From Belliella filtrata (lineage in GTDB: Bacteria > Bacteroidota > Bacteroidia > Cytophagales > Cyclobacteriaceae), in NCBI RefSeq assembly GCF_022549775.1, contig NZ_JAKZGP010000003.1:1-64000 (forward strand): a stretch of 64,000 nucleotides of DNA. Direction: 5' to 3'. Every line of letters begins with the position of its first letter. The first letter of the stretch is position 1. The notes below the pieces were generated by a model, which was given only the letters and a program-made list of their open reading frames with translations, had not been told where the DNA came from and did no database searches. A program made the position numbers and the translations under genes. Shown here in pieces: positions 55,602 to 64,000 of this stretch.

Positions 55602-56069
55602 ATGAAGCGCATAATAATATTAGTTTTACTCTGTATTGTGGTTAATACAGCCTCTGCACAATACAAAAATCAATATAGAGCTATTCATGCATATGAAATG
55701 GCTTATGATAAACCATTTTTTGGTTTGAATTTTACTGGTGAGTATTTTCCTACAAATTACTTCTCTGTAGTACCTTCTTTTACATTCTTTACACCAGCCA
55801 CAGGTAATGCACGTAGCTTTGATATCAATGCTAGATACTATTTGACTGAAAAAGAAAAGCAATGGTATGTCACTGCAGGATATGGATTTTATAGAAGAGT
55901 TTTTGAGTTTAATCCAATGGGACGATTTGATTTTAACTCCCTTAACCTTGGGGCTGGTGGTATGCTAAGACTTACTGATGAATTGGGTGTAAACCCAGAA
56001 GTAAGGTTTCAAGCAATAGGCAGGAATAGTATGGTTTTTAAAATCGGTATCGTTTATTTTATAAATTAA
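55602..56069 (+). CDS. Small outer membrane beta-barrel protein
   Basis: This 155-residue protein has a signal peptide (LVLLCIVVNTASAQYKNQ) and alternating strands (FFGLNFTGEYFP, YVTAGYGFYRRVFEF, VFKIGIVYFIN). It ends in an aromatic-hydrophobic strand typical of outer membrane proteins with eight or so strands. No family name can be given. It closes the three-gene envelope operon. Confidence 0.65.
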   Translation: MKRIIILVLLCIVVNTASAQYKNQYRAIHAYEMAYDKPFFGLNFTGEYFPTNYFSVVPSFTFFTPATGNARSFDINARYYLTEKEKQWYVTAGYGFYRRVFEFNPMGRFDFNSLNLGAGGMLRLTDELGVNPEVRFQAIGRNSMVFKIGIVYFIN

Positions 56070-56211
56070 CACTTGAAGTAATAGGGTTATTATACAGCGT
56101 ATCTTTTCGTAGAAATTAGGAGGATTTTTGATTTTTTAATGCATTGCTTTTAATGATCTAGGGACTGTATGACGCTCCATTGTTGTATTGTTTACAAAAT
56201 TTTGAAAAGAG

Positions 56212-56242
56212 TTTGTTATATAGGCATTAAGGTGTATTTTTG
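56212..56242 (+). promoter_or_regulatory. Promoter of the ROK kinase gene
   Basis: TTTG (56212-56215) is followed after exactly 19 bp by TATTTTTG (56235-56242), a full match to the Bacteroidota consensus. It lies 85 bp before the kinase start. The rest of the gap from 56070 shows nothing else. Confidence 0.75.
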
Positions 56243-56326
56243 AATTTAGTAAAACGTTTTAGCTTATTTATAATGTGCTATTTACTTTCATTAGGCAAAA
56301 CAGGGGATTAACAAACATTGAAAACT

Positions 56327-57238
56327 ATGCAAAATCTTTGGGGGATAGACCTGGGGGGGACTAAAATAGAAGGAGTAATCGTCAATACTACTTCAGGTTT
56401 GGAGGAGTTGCTAAGACTTCGAGTACCTACTGAGGCACATCTCGGCTATGATCATATCTTGTCGCAGGTTAAGAAATTGATCTCAATGATGATATCCCAG
56501 TCGGGTGAAACACCAAGGATGGTGGGAATTGCAAGTCCCGGGACTTATATTCCTACCAAGAAAGTAATGAAAAACTGTAATGCAACAGTAATCAATGGGC
56601 GTGACTTGAAGTCGGATTTAGAAGAGTTGCTCGGTTTTCCTATTGCACTGGCAAATGACGCCAATTGTTTTGCACTTGCAGAAGCACGTCTTGGAGTTGG
56701 GAAAATGCAATATCCAGATGCCAAGGTGATCTTTGGAGTAATCCTTGGGACAGGAGTAGGGGGTGGCTTAGTAGTCAATGGTCAAGTGATCAATGGCAAG
56801 CATGGTATAGGTGGAGAATGGGGGCATAACTATCTTTATCCAGGCGAAGGAAAGCTTTGCTACTGTGGAAAGCAAGGCTGTAATGAACAGATCATATCAG
56901 GGCCAGCTTTGGAGCGATACTATGAAAGCCTGACGGGTGACAAGTGTCCTTTGAAAGAAATCTATCAGAGATCAAAGGATGGTGATGCTGATGCTAAAAA
57001 TACAATGACACGGCTAATCGAAGGTTTTCAGAAAGCATTTAGCATAGTAATCAATGTCGTAGATCCAGATTTGATAGTTCTTGGTGGGGGAGTAAGCCAT
57101 ATAGATTTGCTGTACGAAGATTTTTCTTTAATGAGAGACATGGTGTTCAATCATGAGTTTGAGACACCTCTAGTCAAAGCAGCCTTGGGTGATAGTGCTG
57201 GGGTATTTGGTGCGGCATTGCTTCTGGAAGGGATATAG
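56327..57238 (+). CDS. ROK-family sugar kinase (fructokinase or related)
   Basis: This protein of 303 residues (ATG at 56327; a TTG nine bases upstream is less likely) has the ATP loop WGIDLGGTKIEG, the active-site aspartate in ALANDANCFALAEA, GVILGTGVGGGLVVNG and the zinc motif GEWGHNYLYPGEGKLCYCGKQGCNE (landmark residues G160 to E184). ROK kinases phosphorylate hexoses. Its place at the head of a PUL with a sugar-binding hybrid regulator suggests the released monosaccharide as substrate, possibly fructose. Confidence 0.88.
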   Translation: MQNLWGIDLGGTKIEGVIVNTTSGLEELLRLRVPTEAHLGYDHILSQVKKLISMMISQSGETPRMVGIASPGTYIPTKKVMKNCNATVINGRDLKSDLEELLGFPIALANDANCFALAEARLGVGKMQYPDAKVIFGVILGTGVGGGLVVNGQVINGKHGIGGEWGHNYLYPGEGKLCYCGKQGCNEQIISGPALERYYESLTGDKCPLKEIYQRSKDGDADAKNTMTRLIEGFQKAFSIVINVVDPDLIVLGGGVSHIDLLYEDFSLMRDMVFNHEFETPLVKAALGDSAGVFGAALLLEGI

Positions 57239-57410
57239 GGCATAATTGATCATCAACGTACTTTAGGTGTGATTCGTAATTGCGAGTAGACACTGTTTTT
57301 TCAGGAAGTCTATACAGGTTATTTTTAAAGGTAGAGGATAAGGGAATTCCTGATCTTATTAACATTTATTTGAATTTTTGGCTTAATTTACTGTGTAACT
57401 CAAAACCAGA

Positions 57411-60170
57411 ATGACCTTAAAGTTTAGATATATTTCGCTACTGTATATACTGTCCCTATTTACACATGTTTCTTGTGATGTAAAAGAGGAGAGAAAATTG
57501 GTGATTGGGTTTTCCCAATGTGTAAGCAATGACGCATGGAGAGAAGCTATGCATGAGGAGATGTATCGCGAGTTGTCGTTTTATCCCTCTTTAGACTTGG
57601 TGATCAAAGATGCTGGAGGAGATAGCAAAGTTCAGATAGAAAATATCAAAGCTTTTCAAGAAATGGGGGTGGATCTGTTGATTGTCTCACCCAATGAATC
57701 AGCGCCTATTACAGGAGTCGTAGAGGAAGTTTTTCAGTCTGGCATTCCAGTGATTGTAGTCGACCGTAACATCAATTCAAGTCAGTTTTCGGCATACATT
57801 GGAGGAGATAGTTTTGAAATAGGAAAGACTGTAGGACAATATATTCTCAATACTTATCCGAATGATCATAGAATTTTAGAAATATGGGGTTTGAAAGGAA
57901 GTTCACCTGCTAAAGAAAGACATCAAGGTCTAAGGTCTACAATTGATGGTAGTGATCATTATATCAAGTATCAGATAGATGGGGAATGGGAACGAGAGGT
58001 AGCAAAAGAGAGGTTTCGAGAATTTTTGAAGTCAAATCAAGATGCGCAATTTGATATAGTTTTTTGTCACAATGATGTTATGGCAATATCAGCATCGGAG
58101 GTTTGCAAAGAATTTGGTTTAGTAGATGTCAAAATATTGGGAATTGATGCGCTTCCAGGTCCTAGAGCCGGCTTGCAAGCGGTAAGTGATGGGGTGTTGG
58201 ATGCTACTTTTTTTTATCCCACAGGGGGAGATAAAGCCATTGAGGTAGCTTGGAAAATTTTATCAAATGATAGTTTTGAGAAACTGAATTTTATGCAAAC
58301 TGCACCAGTTGATTTTACTAATATTCGAGTCATAAAACAACAGACTGATAGGATTATCAATCAACAAGCCAATATTATAAGACAGTCTGAAATGATCGCT
58401 TCTCAGGTTAAGATATACAATAATCAAAGAGGATTGTTGATTGTATTTGGTATGACCTTATTGATTGCAGTGGTTTCGCTTGGTTTTGTATTCAAATCTT
58501 TGAAGGAAAAGCAGGTGACTAACAAAAAGCTCAAAAGAAAGAACGATGAGATATTGAATCAAAAAGAACAAATTGTACAGTTTGCAAAAGATGCTGAAGA
58601 GGCAACTCAATACAAATTGGAATTTTTCACCAATGTTTCACATGAGTTTAGGACACCACTTACCTTGATTCAAGGGCCTGTGGAGGATATGTTGGCAAAT
58701 AGCAATGCTTCTCCTTTCAAAGAGAACCTTATTTTGATAAGAAAGAACACTTATAGACTATTAAGGTTGGTGAATCAATTGTTGGATTTCAGGAAAATTG
58801 ATAGTGGAAAATTAGCTATTCGTGTTTCGGAAATCACTTTGGAATCCTTTATTCTTGAGATCATGTCAGTATTCATGAAGCATGCAAAAGATGAACAGAT
58901 CAGGTTCAAATTGTTTTGTGAAGACTCATCACTGAAGCTATGGTGTGATCCTTTGATGTTAGATAAAGTGATTTTTAACTTGTTATCTAATTCATTTAAA
59001 TTCACTCCTAAAAAAGGGAGTGTTAGTATCAGAGTTTTTAAAGACTCATTGAATTATGAGGCTGTGATTCAAATAGAAGATACTGGTGAAGGAATGAGTG
59101 AGGAGGAACTCAAGCATGTGTTTGATAGGTTTTATCAAGGTAGTTCAGGAGTTCGGAATATAGGATCTGGACTTGGCTTGGCTCTGGCAAGGGAACTTGT
59201 CGAAATCCAACAAGGTCAAATTCATGCACAGAGCAAATTAGGAGAAAGTACAGTATTCGAGATTCGGATGAAGTTGGGTAAAGATCACTTTCAAAAGGGT
59301 GATTTTTTAGAAACGGATTTTAAGGATCTTGTTTTGGATCATGAAAGCTACGTTGCCGATGAATCAACCAAGCCAGCAAAAATAAGAGATAACCTAGAAG
59401 CGGAGAAGTCGATTTTGGTCGTAGAAGATGATAAGGAGATTAGGGAGTATTTGCGTAGGGGGCTGTCACATTCCTATCAGATTCTTGAAGCTCAAAATAT
59501 TGATGTGGCCTTTTCGTTGGCAGTGGATAATATTCCTGACTTGATAACCTGTGACTTGATGATCAAAAGTCAAAATGGCTTTGATCTTGTCGCAAAGCTA
59601 AAGGATGATTCACGTACCTCTTCTATACCCATCATAGTGATATCGGCCAAAAGCTCGCAAGAGGATCATCTGACAGGGGTAAAGCTTGGGGTAGATGATT
59701 TTATGTCCAAGCCTTTTAGCATAACTTTTTTAATAGAGCGGATTAATAATATTTTCAAGAATCGATCAAAGATTGAAGAAAGGTTTCTTCACAGCTTAGC
59801 CATTTCTGAAGACAAGTCAATAGAAAGTAGTACAAAGAAAGTCAACAAGAAGTTTATCAATGAGTTTCGTACAGCAGTCGAAGAGAATATGTCGAACCCT
59901 GAAATTGGTGTGAATGATATCTGTCGGCAATTGGGCTTGTCTAGAGGACAGCTTTACAGGAAAGTTAAAGCTGAGTTAGGCTATTCTGTCAATGATTATA
60001 TTGTAAAGGTTCGTCTACAGAAGGCAAAGTTTTTATTGGGAGATGGGAATCTTAGTATTTCGGAAATTGGATTTCAGACAGGTTTTAAGACGGCAGCATA
60101 TTTCTCAACAGTATTTAAAAATTCCTATGGAATGACTCCGAGTGAGTTTAGAGAGAAGCGTAAAAGTTGA
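57411..60170 (+). CDS. Hybrid two-component regulator with periplasmic sugar-binding sensor (HTCS)
   Basis: This 919-residue one-protein system has a signal or anchor at the N-terminus, a LacI/RbsB-type periplasmic binding domain (about 25-320, for example RKLVIGFSQCVSNDAWREAM, VDLLIVSPNESAPI), and a membrane segment near 343-363. A histidine kinase follows (NVSHEFRTPL, H411; GSGLGLALARELV), then a receiver with D715 and a C-terminal AraC-type helix-turn-helix (IGFQTGFKTAAYFSTVFKNSYGMTPSEFR). It likely senses a free sugar and activates the SusCD genes downstream. Confidence 0.93.
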   Translation: MTLKFRYISLLYILSLFTHVSCDVKEERKLVIGFSQCVSNDAWREAMHEEMYRELSFYPSLDLVIKDAGGDSKVQIENIKAFQEMGVDLLIVSPNESAPITGVVEEVFQSGIPVIVVDRNINSSQFSAYIGGDSFEIGKTVGQYILNTYPNDHRILEIWGLKGSSPAKERHQGLRSTIDGSDHYIKYQIDGEWEREVAKERFREFLKSNQDAQFDIVFCHNDVMAISASEVCKEFGLVDVKILGIDALPGPRAGLQAVSDGVLDATFFYPTGGDKAIEVAWKILSNDSFEKLNFMQTAPVDFTNIRVIKQQTDRIINQQANIIRQSEMIASQVKIYNNQRGLLIVFGMTLLIAVVSLGFVFKSLKEKQVTNKKLKRKNDEILNQKEQIVQFAKDAEEATQYKLEFFTNVSHEFRTPLTLIQGPVEDMLANSNASPFKENLILIRKNTYRLLRLVNQLLDFRKIDSGKLAIRVSEITLESFILEIMSVFMKHAKDEQIRFKLFCEDSSLKLWCDPLMLDKVIFNLLSNSFKFTPKKGSVSIRVFKDSLNYEAVIQIEDTGEGMSEEELKHVFDRFYQGSSGVRNIGSGLGLALARELVEIQQGQIHAQSKLGESTVFEIRMKLGKDHFQKGDFLETDFKDLVLDHESYVADESTKPAKIRDNLEAEKSILVVEDDKEIREYLRRGLSHSYQILEAQNIDVAFSLAVDNIPDLITCDLMIKSQNGFDLVAKLKDDSRTSSIPIIVISAKSSQEDHLTGVKLGVDDFMSKPFSITFLIERINNIFKNRSKIEERFLHSLAISEDKSIESSTKKVNKKFINEFRTAVEENMSNPEIGVNDICRQLGLSRGQLYRKVKAELGYSVNDYIVKVRLQKAKFLLGDGNLSISEIGFQTGFKTAAYFSTVFKNSYGMTPSEFREKRKS

Positions 60171-60701
60171 AATAAAATTGAAATCTTGGTACAAAATTGA
60201 AAGTTTCAACAGTAAAGATATTTTTCTAAATCGATTGCAATTAGTCAAATGGCTGTTTTTTCTTAAAAAATCTTGTTTGAAACAAATTTGAAAGTATTAA
60301 ATACTCAATTGAAATTGGTTGAGTCTGCAGTGGGCTAATTTGCTGATAACAAAATTCCCAAAATATGAAAACTGTAGTAGCAAATCTATGCATAGCTGAG
60401 AAAGTCAGATTTTTGTTTGGTTTTAATTTAAATGAAGGCTTAAAGGTCTCACCAAAGTACTTTTCAAAAATATTCAATCCTTCACCTTCTTACTTTACAC
60501 CTTTTACTTCTTTTCAAAGTGATGATAATTCAGGAGAATTGTCTATGCTCTTTAGGGAGATCCTTTACCCAGATTTTAAAATTCCTGCGAATTGATTTAT
60601 CAGGAAGCATTGGCTTTGAAGATCATGTTTTCAAGTGATACGCTTCTTTAGAGATTTCTCCTTTGAAAATAATACAAAACTCAACCTATTAAATACCTAT
60701 G
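60171..60701 (+). promoter_or_regulatory. Long noncoding gap before susC
   Basis: The whole space between the regulator and susC is 588 bp; it is AT-rich and should hold the regulator's binding site and the susC promoter. No consensus TAnnTTTG box with -33 was found, as is usual for activated promoters. A 76-codon frame at 60365-60595 has no recognisable product. Confidence 0.4.
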
Positions 60702-60728
60702 CCCACAGCACAAATGGCTGTGGGTTTT
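60702..60728 (+). promoter_or_regulatory. GC-rich hairpin in the susC leader (terminator-like)
   Basis: CCCACAGC (60702-60709) pairs perfectly with GCTGTGGG (60717-60724) across a 7-base loop, followed by TTTT. It lies 34 bp before the susC start codon, inside the leader, so it may act as an attenuator; it may also terminate transcripts from upstream. Confidence 0.65.
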
Positions 60729-60758
60729 CATCAAATTCTCACAATAAACCCCAAGTTT

Positions 60759-63700
60759 ATGAAAAAAAGATTATTACTCATTTTATGTGCTGTATTGGTA
60801 ACTATACCTTCTATAGCACAACAAGCGAATGTGACAGGTACTGTACTGGATAAATCGATGGGAGAACCATTGCCAGGAGTGACTGTCTCTGTAAGTGGCA
60901 CTACCAAGGGGGTAGTGACTGATATGGACGGAAAATATTCCATTGAAGCGCAATCTTCAGATGTTTTGATTTTCTCCTTTATAGGTTTTTCTTCTGTTAG
61001 AGAGACAGTAGGCAACCGAAGTATTATTGATGTATCAATGGAAGAAGATATTGATGAGCTGGATGCAGTGATGGTGATAGGCTATTCAAGTCAACGAAAA
61101 GCGGATGTGACAGGCTCAATCGTATCTGTAGATTTAGGTCCAGTACAGGGTCAAAGTATGAGTTCAGGAAACCCAATGCAGGCTTTGCAAGGAAGAGTGC
61201 CTGGCTTGTATGTAGAGAAATCTGGAAGTCCTTCAGGTGCGAGCTCTAGGGTTCTTATCAGGGGCGTTTCTACCTTAGGAAACAATGACCCTCTTTATGT
61301 GATAGATGGTGTGCCTACTAAGCGGCCAGGTGTTTTTGCCAGCTTGAACCCAGAAGCTATTGAGTCTATTCAGGTTTTGAAAGATGCTTCAGCAGCTTCG
61401 ATTTATGGTTCTAGGGCAGCAAATGGTGTAATTGTAGTCACTACAAAAAGTAGGGCAAAGGGTGGAGAGAGTTTGAGTGTTTCGATCAATTCGAATTTTT
61501 CTATTCAATCAGAAAAGCAGCAACGATACAAAATGCTCAATGCTACCCAAAGAGGAGAGGTACTGTGGAGGGCAATGGTGAATGATGGATCAGACCCAAA
61601 TTCAGGCTATGGTGAAATATATGACTTTGATTGGAATGGTGATTTTAGTAACCCTGTTTTGAATAGTGTTACTCCGAGACCATTTGTAGGGGGAGATCCA
61701 AATGTCCCTGTAGGAGATACTGATTGGCAAGCTGAAATGTATCAACCTGGATATGTTTTCAACAATGAAGTGACAGTATCTACCAACAATGAAAAGTCTT
61801 CCTTGATGATCAATTTGGGTCACCTTAAGAATACTGGAATATTAAAGCATACTGGATTTGAGCGTTATAGCGCTAGGATTAATGCAGATACTTATCTTTT
61901 TAATGATAAGCTGAGATTTGGGGTAAGTACTCAGTTTACAAATTCGAATGAAACTCCAGCCTCAAGAGATATCGGTAGTGCCCCAGTACCAGAGCTTGCC
62001 ATTTTTATGGCTCCAACTATCCCAGTAAGAGATGCTAATGGGGATTTTGCAGGACCCTTAGGTGCAGGGTATTCTGATCGTAACAATCCATTGCTTATGC
62101 AATACATCAATCGATGGGATAATATTAGAAACAATAACTTCTTTGGAAATGTCTTTGCAGAATTGACCATAATCGATAATCTGACTTTCAAAACTAGTGC
62201 AGGAATAGATTACAATAGTTTTTTTCGAAGAGATATAGAACCAACTGTAAGAAACGGGTTTATTACTAGATCAAATAACAGACTGATTCACGATACTAAT
62301 GAGTTTTCAAGTTTGGTTTTTTCCAATACCTTGAACTATAGCCTGACTTCGGGCAATCATAGGTTTAGCTTTTTGGCAGGGCTAGAGGCTATTAAGGATG
62401 ATTTTTCGTCTACAGTGTCTATCGCAGACGGTTTCGCAGTAGAGACCAATGACTACTTTGTCTTAGATGCTGCTACAGGAGCAAGAACCAATACAGGTAG
62501 AATGACAGGAAGCAGGCTTTTATCTCAATTTGGTAAAGTGGATTATGCCTTGTCTGATAAGTATTTGGCTTCATTTACGATTCGTAGGGATGGATCCTCG
62601 AGATTTGGAAGAAACAATAGATACGGGATCTTTCCAGCGGGTACTTTAGGATGGAGATTGATTGAGGAAGATTTTATCAAACAAGTTAAATCCATTTCTG
62701 ATTTGAAAATTAGAGCTGGATATGGGATAGTTGGGAATCAAGAGATTGGTGACTTGGCAAGGTTTGGTCTATATGAAGCTAGGTATGGAGCAAATCAGTC
62801 ACAGTTTATAGATGGTTTTTTTGAGTTTTACTACAACGTTGGTACAGCTTATGATATCGCTGGAAATGGTACGGGTACATTACCTTCCGGCTTTGTGTCG
62901 ATCCAAGGTGAAAATCCGGATTTGAAGTGGGAGACTACAAAGGAACTGAACTTTGGGTTAGACTTCAGTTTATTTGACTATGCTATAGTGGGTTCATTTG
63001 ATTATTACAGGAGAAATACCAGTGATATACTTACAACTCCTCCTATCGCCTCTGTAATAGGTGAAGGGCAACAGCGAGTTCTCAATGGTGCTTCTACAGC
63101 ATCTCAAGGCTGGGAATTGATTTTGAGCTATAACAAACAGCTGAACAATGGATTGAACCTTACTGTAAATACAAACTTTGGAGCATTCAGAGATAAAATC
63201 ACTTTCTTACCAGAGGAGGTTCGTGCCGCATTCCCTGGGACAGCTCAGAATTCAATTATAGGTCAGTCGCAGTTCTCTATTTTCGGATACAAAACGGATG
63301 GGCTTTTTCAAAGTGAAGAGGATGTAGCCAATAGCCCAACGCAAGTGGGAGCAAGACCAGGGGGAATCAAGTTTGTTGACTTGAACGGCGATGGAGTAAT
63401 TGATGCAGATGACAGGGACTTTATTGGTAATACACTTCCAGCACTAGAGTTTGGTTTGGGCATTACACTTACCTACAAGAACTTTGACTTTGCAGTCTTT
63501 GGGTCGGGTGTGACAGGTAGAATTGGTCTTGATCCTTATATTTTCTGGAATAATTTCGTTCAAGGCCGTGAGAATGCGGGTTTAGGAGTACTAAATGCTT
63601 GGACTCCTCAAAACCCAACCTCTGATATTCCTGCGCTTTCGTTGGCATTTAATGAAACATTGACCTCTGATTACTTATATAGAAATAACTCATATTTCAA

Positions 63701-63908
63701 GTTGAGAAATCTTCAATTGGGATATTCATTGCCTGAATCTTTGGTAGATAGAGTAACAGGACTTGGGAGTGTGAGAATGTATCTCCAAGGTGAAAATCTT
63801 TTCTGGGTTACCCCTAGAAACTATATAGGGTCTGATCCAGAGAGAACAGAACTCAATCGAATTCCAGTGCCAGCAGTGTACTCCATGGGGCTTAATATCA
63901 ATTTCTAA
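60759..63908 (+). CDS. SusC/RagA family TonB-linked outer membrane protein
   Basis: This protein of 1049 residues starts at the ATG at 60759 (MKKRLLLILCAVLVTIPSIAQQ signal); a frame opening 20 codons upstream runs through the hairpin and is unlikely. It has a carboxypeptidase-like Ig domain (VTGTVLDKSMGEPLPGVTV), a plug with SSRVLIRGVSTLGNNDPLYVIDGVP and SAASIYGSRAANGVIVVTTK, and a long barrel. SusC imports glycans together with SusD across the outer membrane, driven by TonB. The SusD gene follows after 11 bp. Confidence 0.95.
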   Translation: MKKRLLLILCAVLVTIPSIAQQANVTGTVLDKSMGEPLPGVTVSVSGTTKGVVTDMDGKYSIEAQSSDVLIFSFIGFSSVRETVGNRSIIDVSMEEDIDELDAVMVIGYSSQRKADVTGSIVSVDLGPVQGQSMSSGNPMQALQGRVPGLYVEKSGSPSGASSRVLIRGVSTLGNNDPLYVIDGVPTKRPGVFASLNPEAIESIQVLKDASAASIYGSRAANGVIVVTTKSRAKGGESLSVSINSNFSIQSEKQQRYKMLNATQRGEVLWRAMVNDGSDPNSGYGEIYDFDWNGDFSNPVLNSVTPRPFVGGDPNVPVGDTDWQAEMYQPGYVFNNEVTVSTNNEKSSLMINLGHLKNTGILKHTGFERYSARINADTYLFNDKLRFGVSTQFTNSNETPASRDIGSAPVPELAIFMAPTIPVRDANGDFAGPLGAGYSDRNNPLLMQYINRWDNIRNNNFFGNVFAELTIIDNLTFKTSAGIDYNSFFRRDIEPTVRNGFITRSNNRLIHDTNEFSSLVFSNTLNYSLTSGNHRFSFLAGLEAIKDDFSSTVSIADGFAVETNDYFVLDAATGARTNTGRMTGSRLLSQFGKVDYALSDKYLASFTIRRDGSSRFGRNNRYGIFPAGTLGWRLIEEDFIKQVKSISDLKIRAGYGIVGNQEIGDLARFGLYEARYGANQSQFIDGFFEFYYNVGTAYDIAGNGTGTLPSGFVSIQGENPDLKWETTKELNFGLDFSLFDYAIVGSFDYYRRNTSDILTTPPIASVIGEGQQRVLNGASTASQGWELILSYNKQLNNGLNLTVNTNFGAFRDKITFLPEEVRAAFPGTAQNSIIGQSQFSIFGYKTDGLFQSEEDVANSPTQVGARPGGIKFVDLNGDGVIDADDRDFIGNTLPALEFGLGITLTYKNFDFAVFGSGVTGRIGLDPYIFWNNFVQGRENAGLGVLNAWTPQNPTSDIPALSLAFNETLTSDYLYRNNSYFKLRNLQLGYSLPESLVDRVTGLGSVRMYLQGENLFWVTPRNYIGSDPERTELNRIPVPAVYSMGLNINF

Positions 63909-63919
63909 ATCAGATAATA

Positions 63920-64000
63920 ATGAAAAATTTATATAAAACATTAGTTTGTGGCTTGTTAGTAGCAAGTATCATGGGATGCTCTGATTTTTTGGATTATAAT
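63920..64000 (+). CDS. SusD/RagB family glycan-binding lipoprotein, N-terminal fragment
   Basis: The window ends 27 codons into this gene. The fragment has a lipoprotein signal (LLVASIMGCSDFLDYN, Cys21) and the CSDFLD start that is characteristic of SusD. It follows SusC by 11 bp in the same orientation. The rest lies outside the window. Confidence 0.88.
   Translation, partial: MKNLYKTLVCGLLVASIMGCSDFLDYN

Noticed and set aside
60241-60477. 78-codon frame on the minus strand before susC
   Set aside because: Aromatic-rich product with no family and overlapping the other doubtful frame; typical chance frame in AT-rich DNA.
60365-60595. 76-codon frame before susC
   Set aside because: No known domain, no signal peptide and no promoter; it lies in a gap where a regulatory region is expected. 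It cannot be excluded but is not supported.
1-64000. CRISPR arrays, insertion sequences, integrases, phage genes
   Set aside because: No tandem direct repeats with spacers, no transposase or integrase motifs, and no phage structural genes were seen.

Overview
The window is a chromosomal segment from a member of the Bacteroidota, most likely a gliding or marine Cytophagales-type bacterium; the genus cannot be fixed by eye. The evidence is: a type IX secretion PorP/SprF protein beside a giant protein with a type B (gliding-motility-type) C-terminal sorting domain, SusC/SusD proteins, a hybrid two-component regulator, a fused hisB, a DUF4295 gene after rpmB-rpmG, low GC content, and several promoters matching the Bacteroidota consensus TTG-N19-TAnnTTTG.

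Layout. 1-424: the end of an rRNA operon (23S tail, 5S, terminator). 571-6033: a small DUF5522 gene, rocD, a HAD phosphatase, a porin, a TlpA-like thioredoxin and hemB. 6168-9869: a DUF4221-type lipoprotein, a second TlpA paralogue, rpmB-rpmG-DUF4295 and ftsY. 9874-18568: a Ste24-type protease, PorP/SprF diverging from the 1847-residue secreted protein, and yaaA. 18641-27538: clpC, WbqC, Sua5 and Nudix genes, mltG, a thioesterase, YihY, a TPR lipoprotein, and a two-gene unit encoding a membrane-anchored HMA-like protein and a truncated-globin-like lipoprotein. 27547-32122: hisGDCB, preceded by a leader peptide rich in histidine codons and a consensus promoter. 32182-41596: housekeeping genes on the minus strand (PAP2-like, SGNH hydrolase, SUI1, universal stress protein, menA, glutathione peroxidase, argS, arginase, DUF3857). 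41965-45207: an Oar-like TonB receptor. 45554-50995: alpha/beta hydrolase, TonB receptor, TauE/SafE permease, Rrf2 regulator and an unknown 162-residue protein, whose three promoter regions share an ATAGGAATT-like element. 51128-56069: arginine decarboxylase and a three-gene envelope cluster. 56212-64000: the start of a polysaccharide utilisation locus (ROK sugar kinase, hybrid two-component regulator with a sugar-binding sensor, SusC, and SusD cut by the window end).

The most notable signals are the his leader, a 27-codon peptide ending in four His codons out of five with alternative hairpins before hisG; a candidate local Rrf2 regulon; the lipoprotein globin unit; a strong hairpin in the susC leader; and a long rod-like inverted repeat at 41828-41903. 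Much of the rest is ordinary core genome. No CRISPR array, transposase, integrase, phage gene or tRNA was seen.
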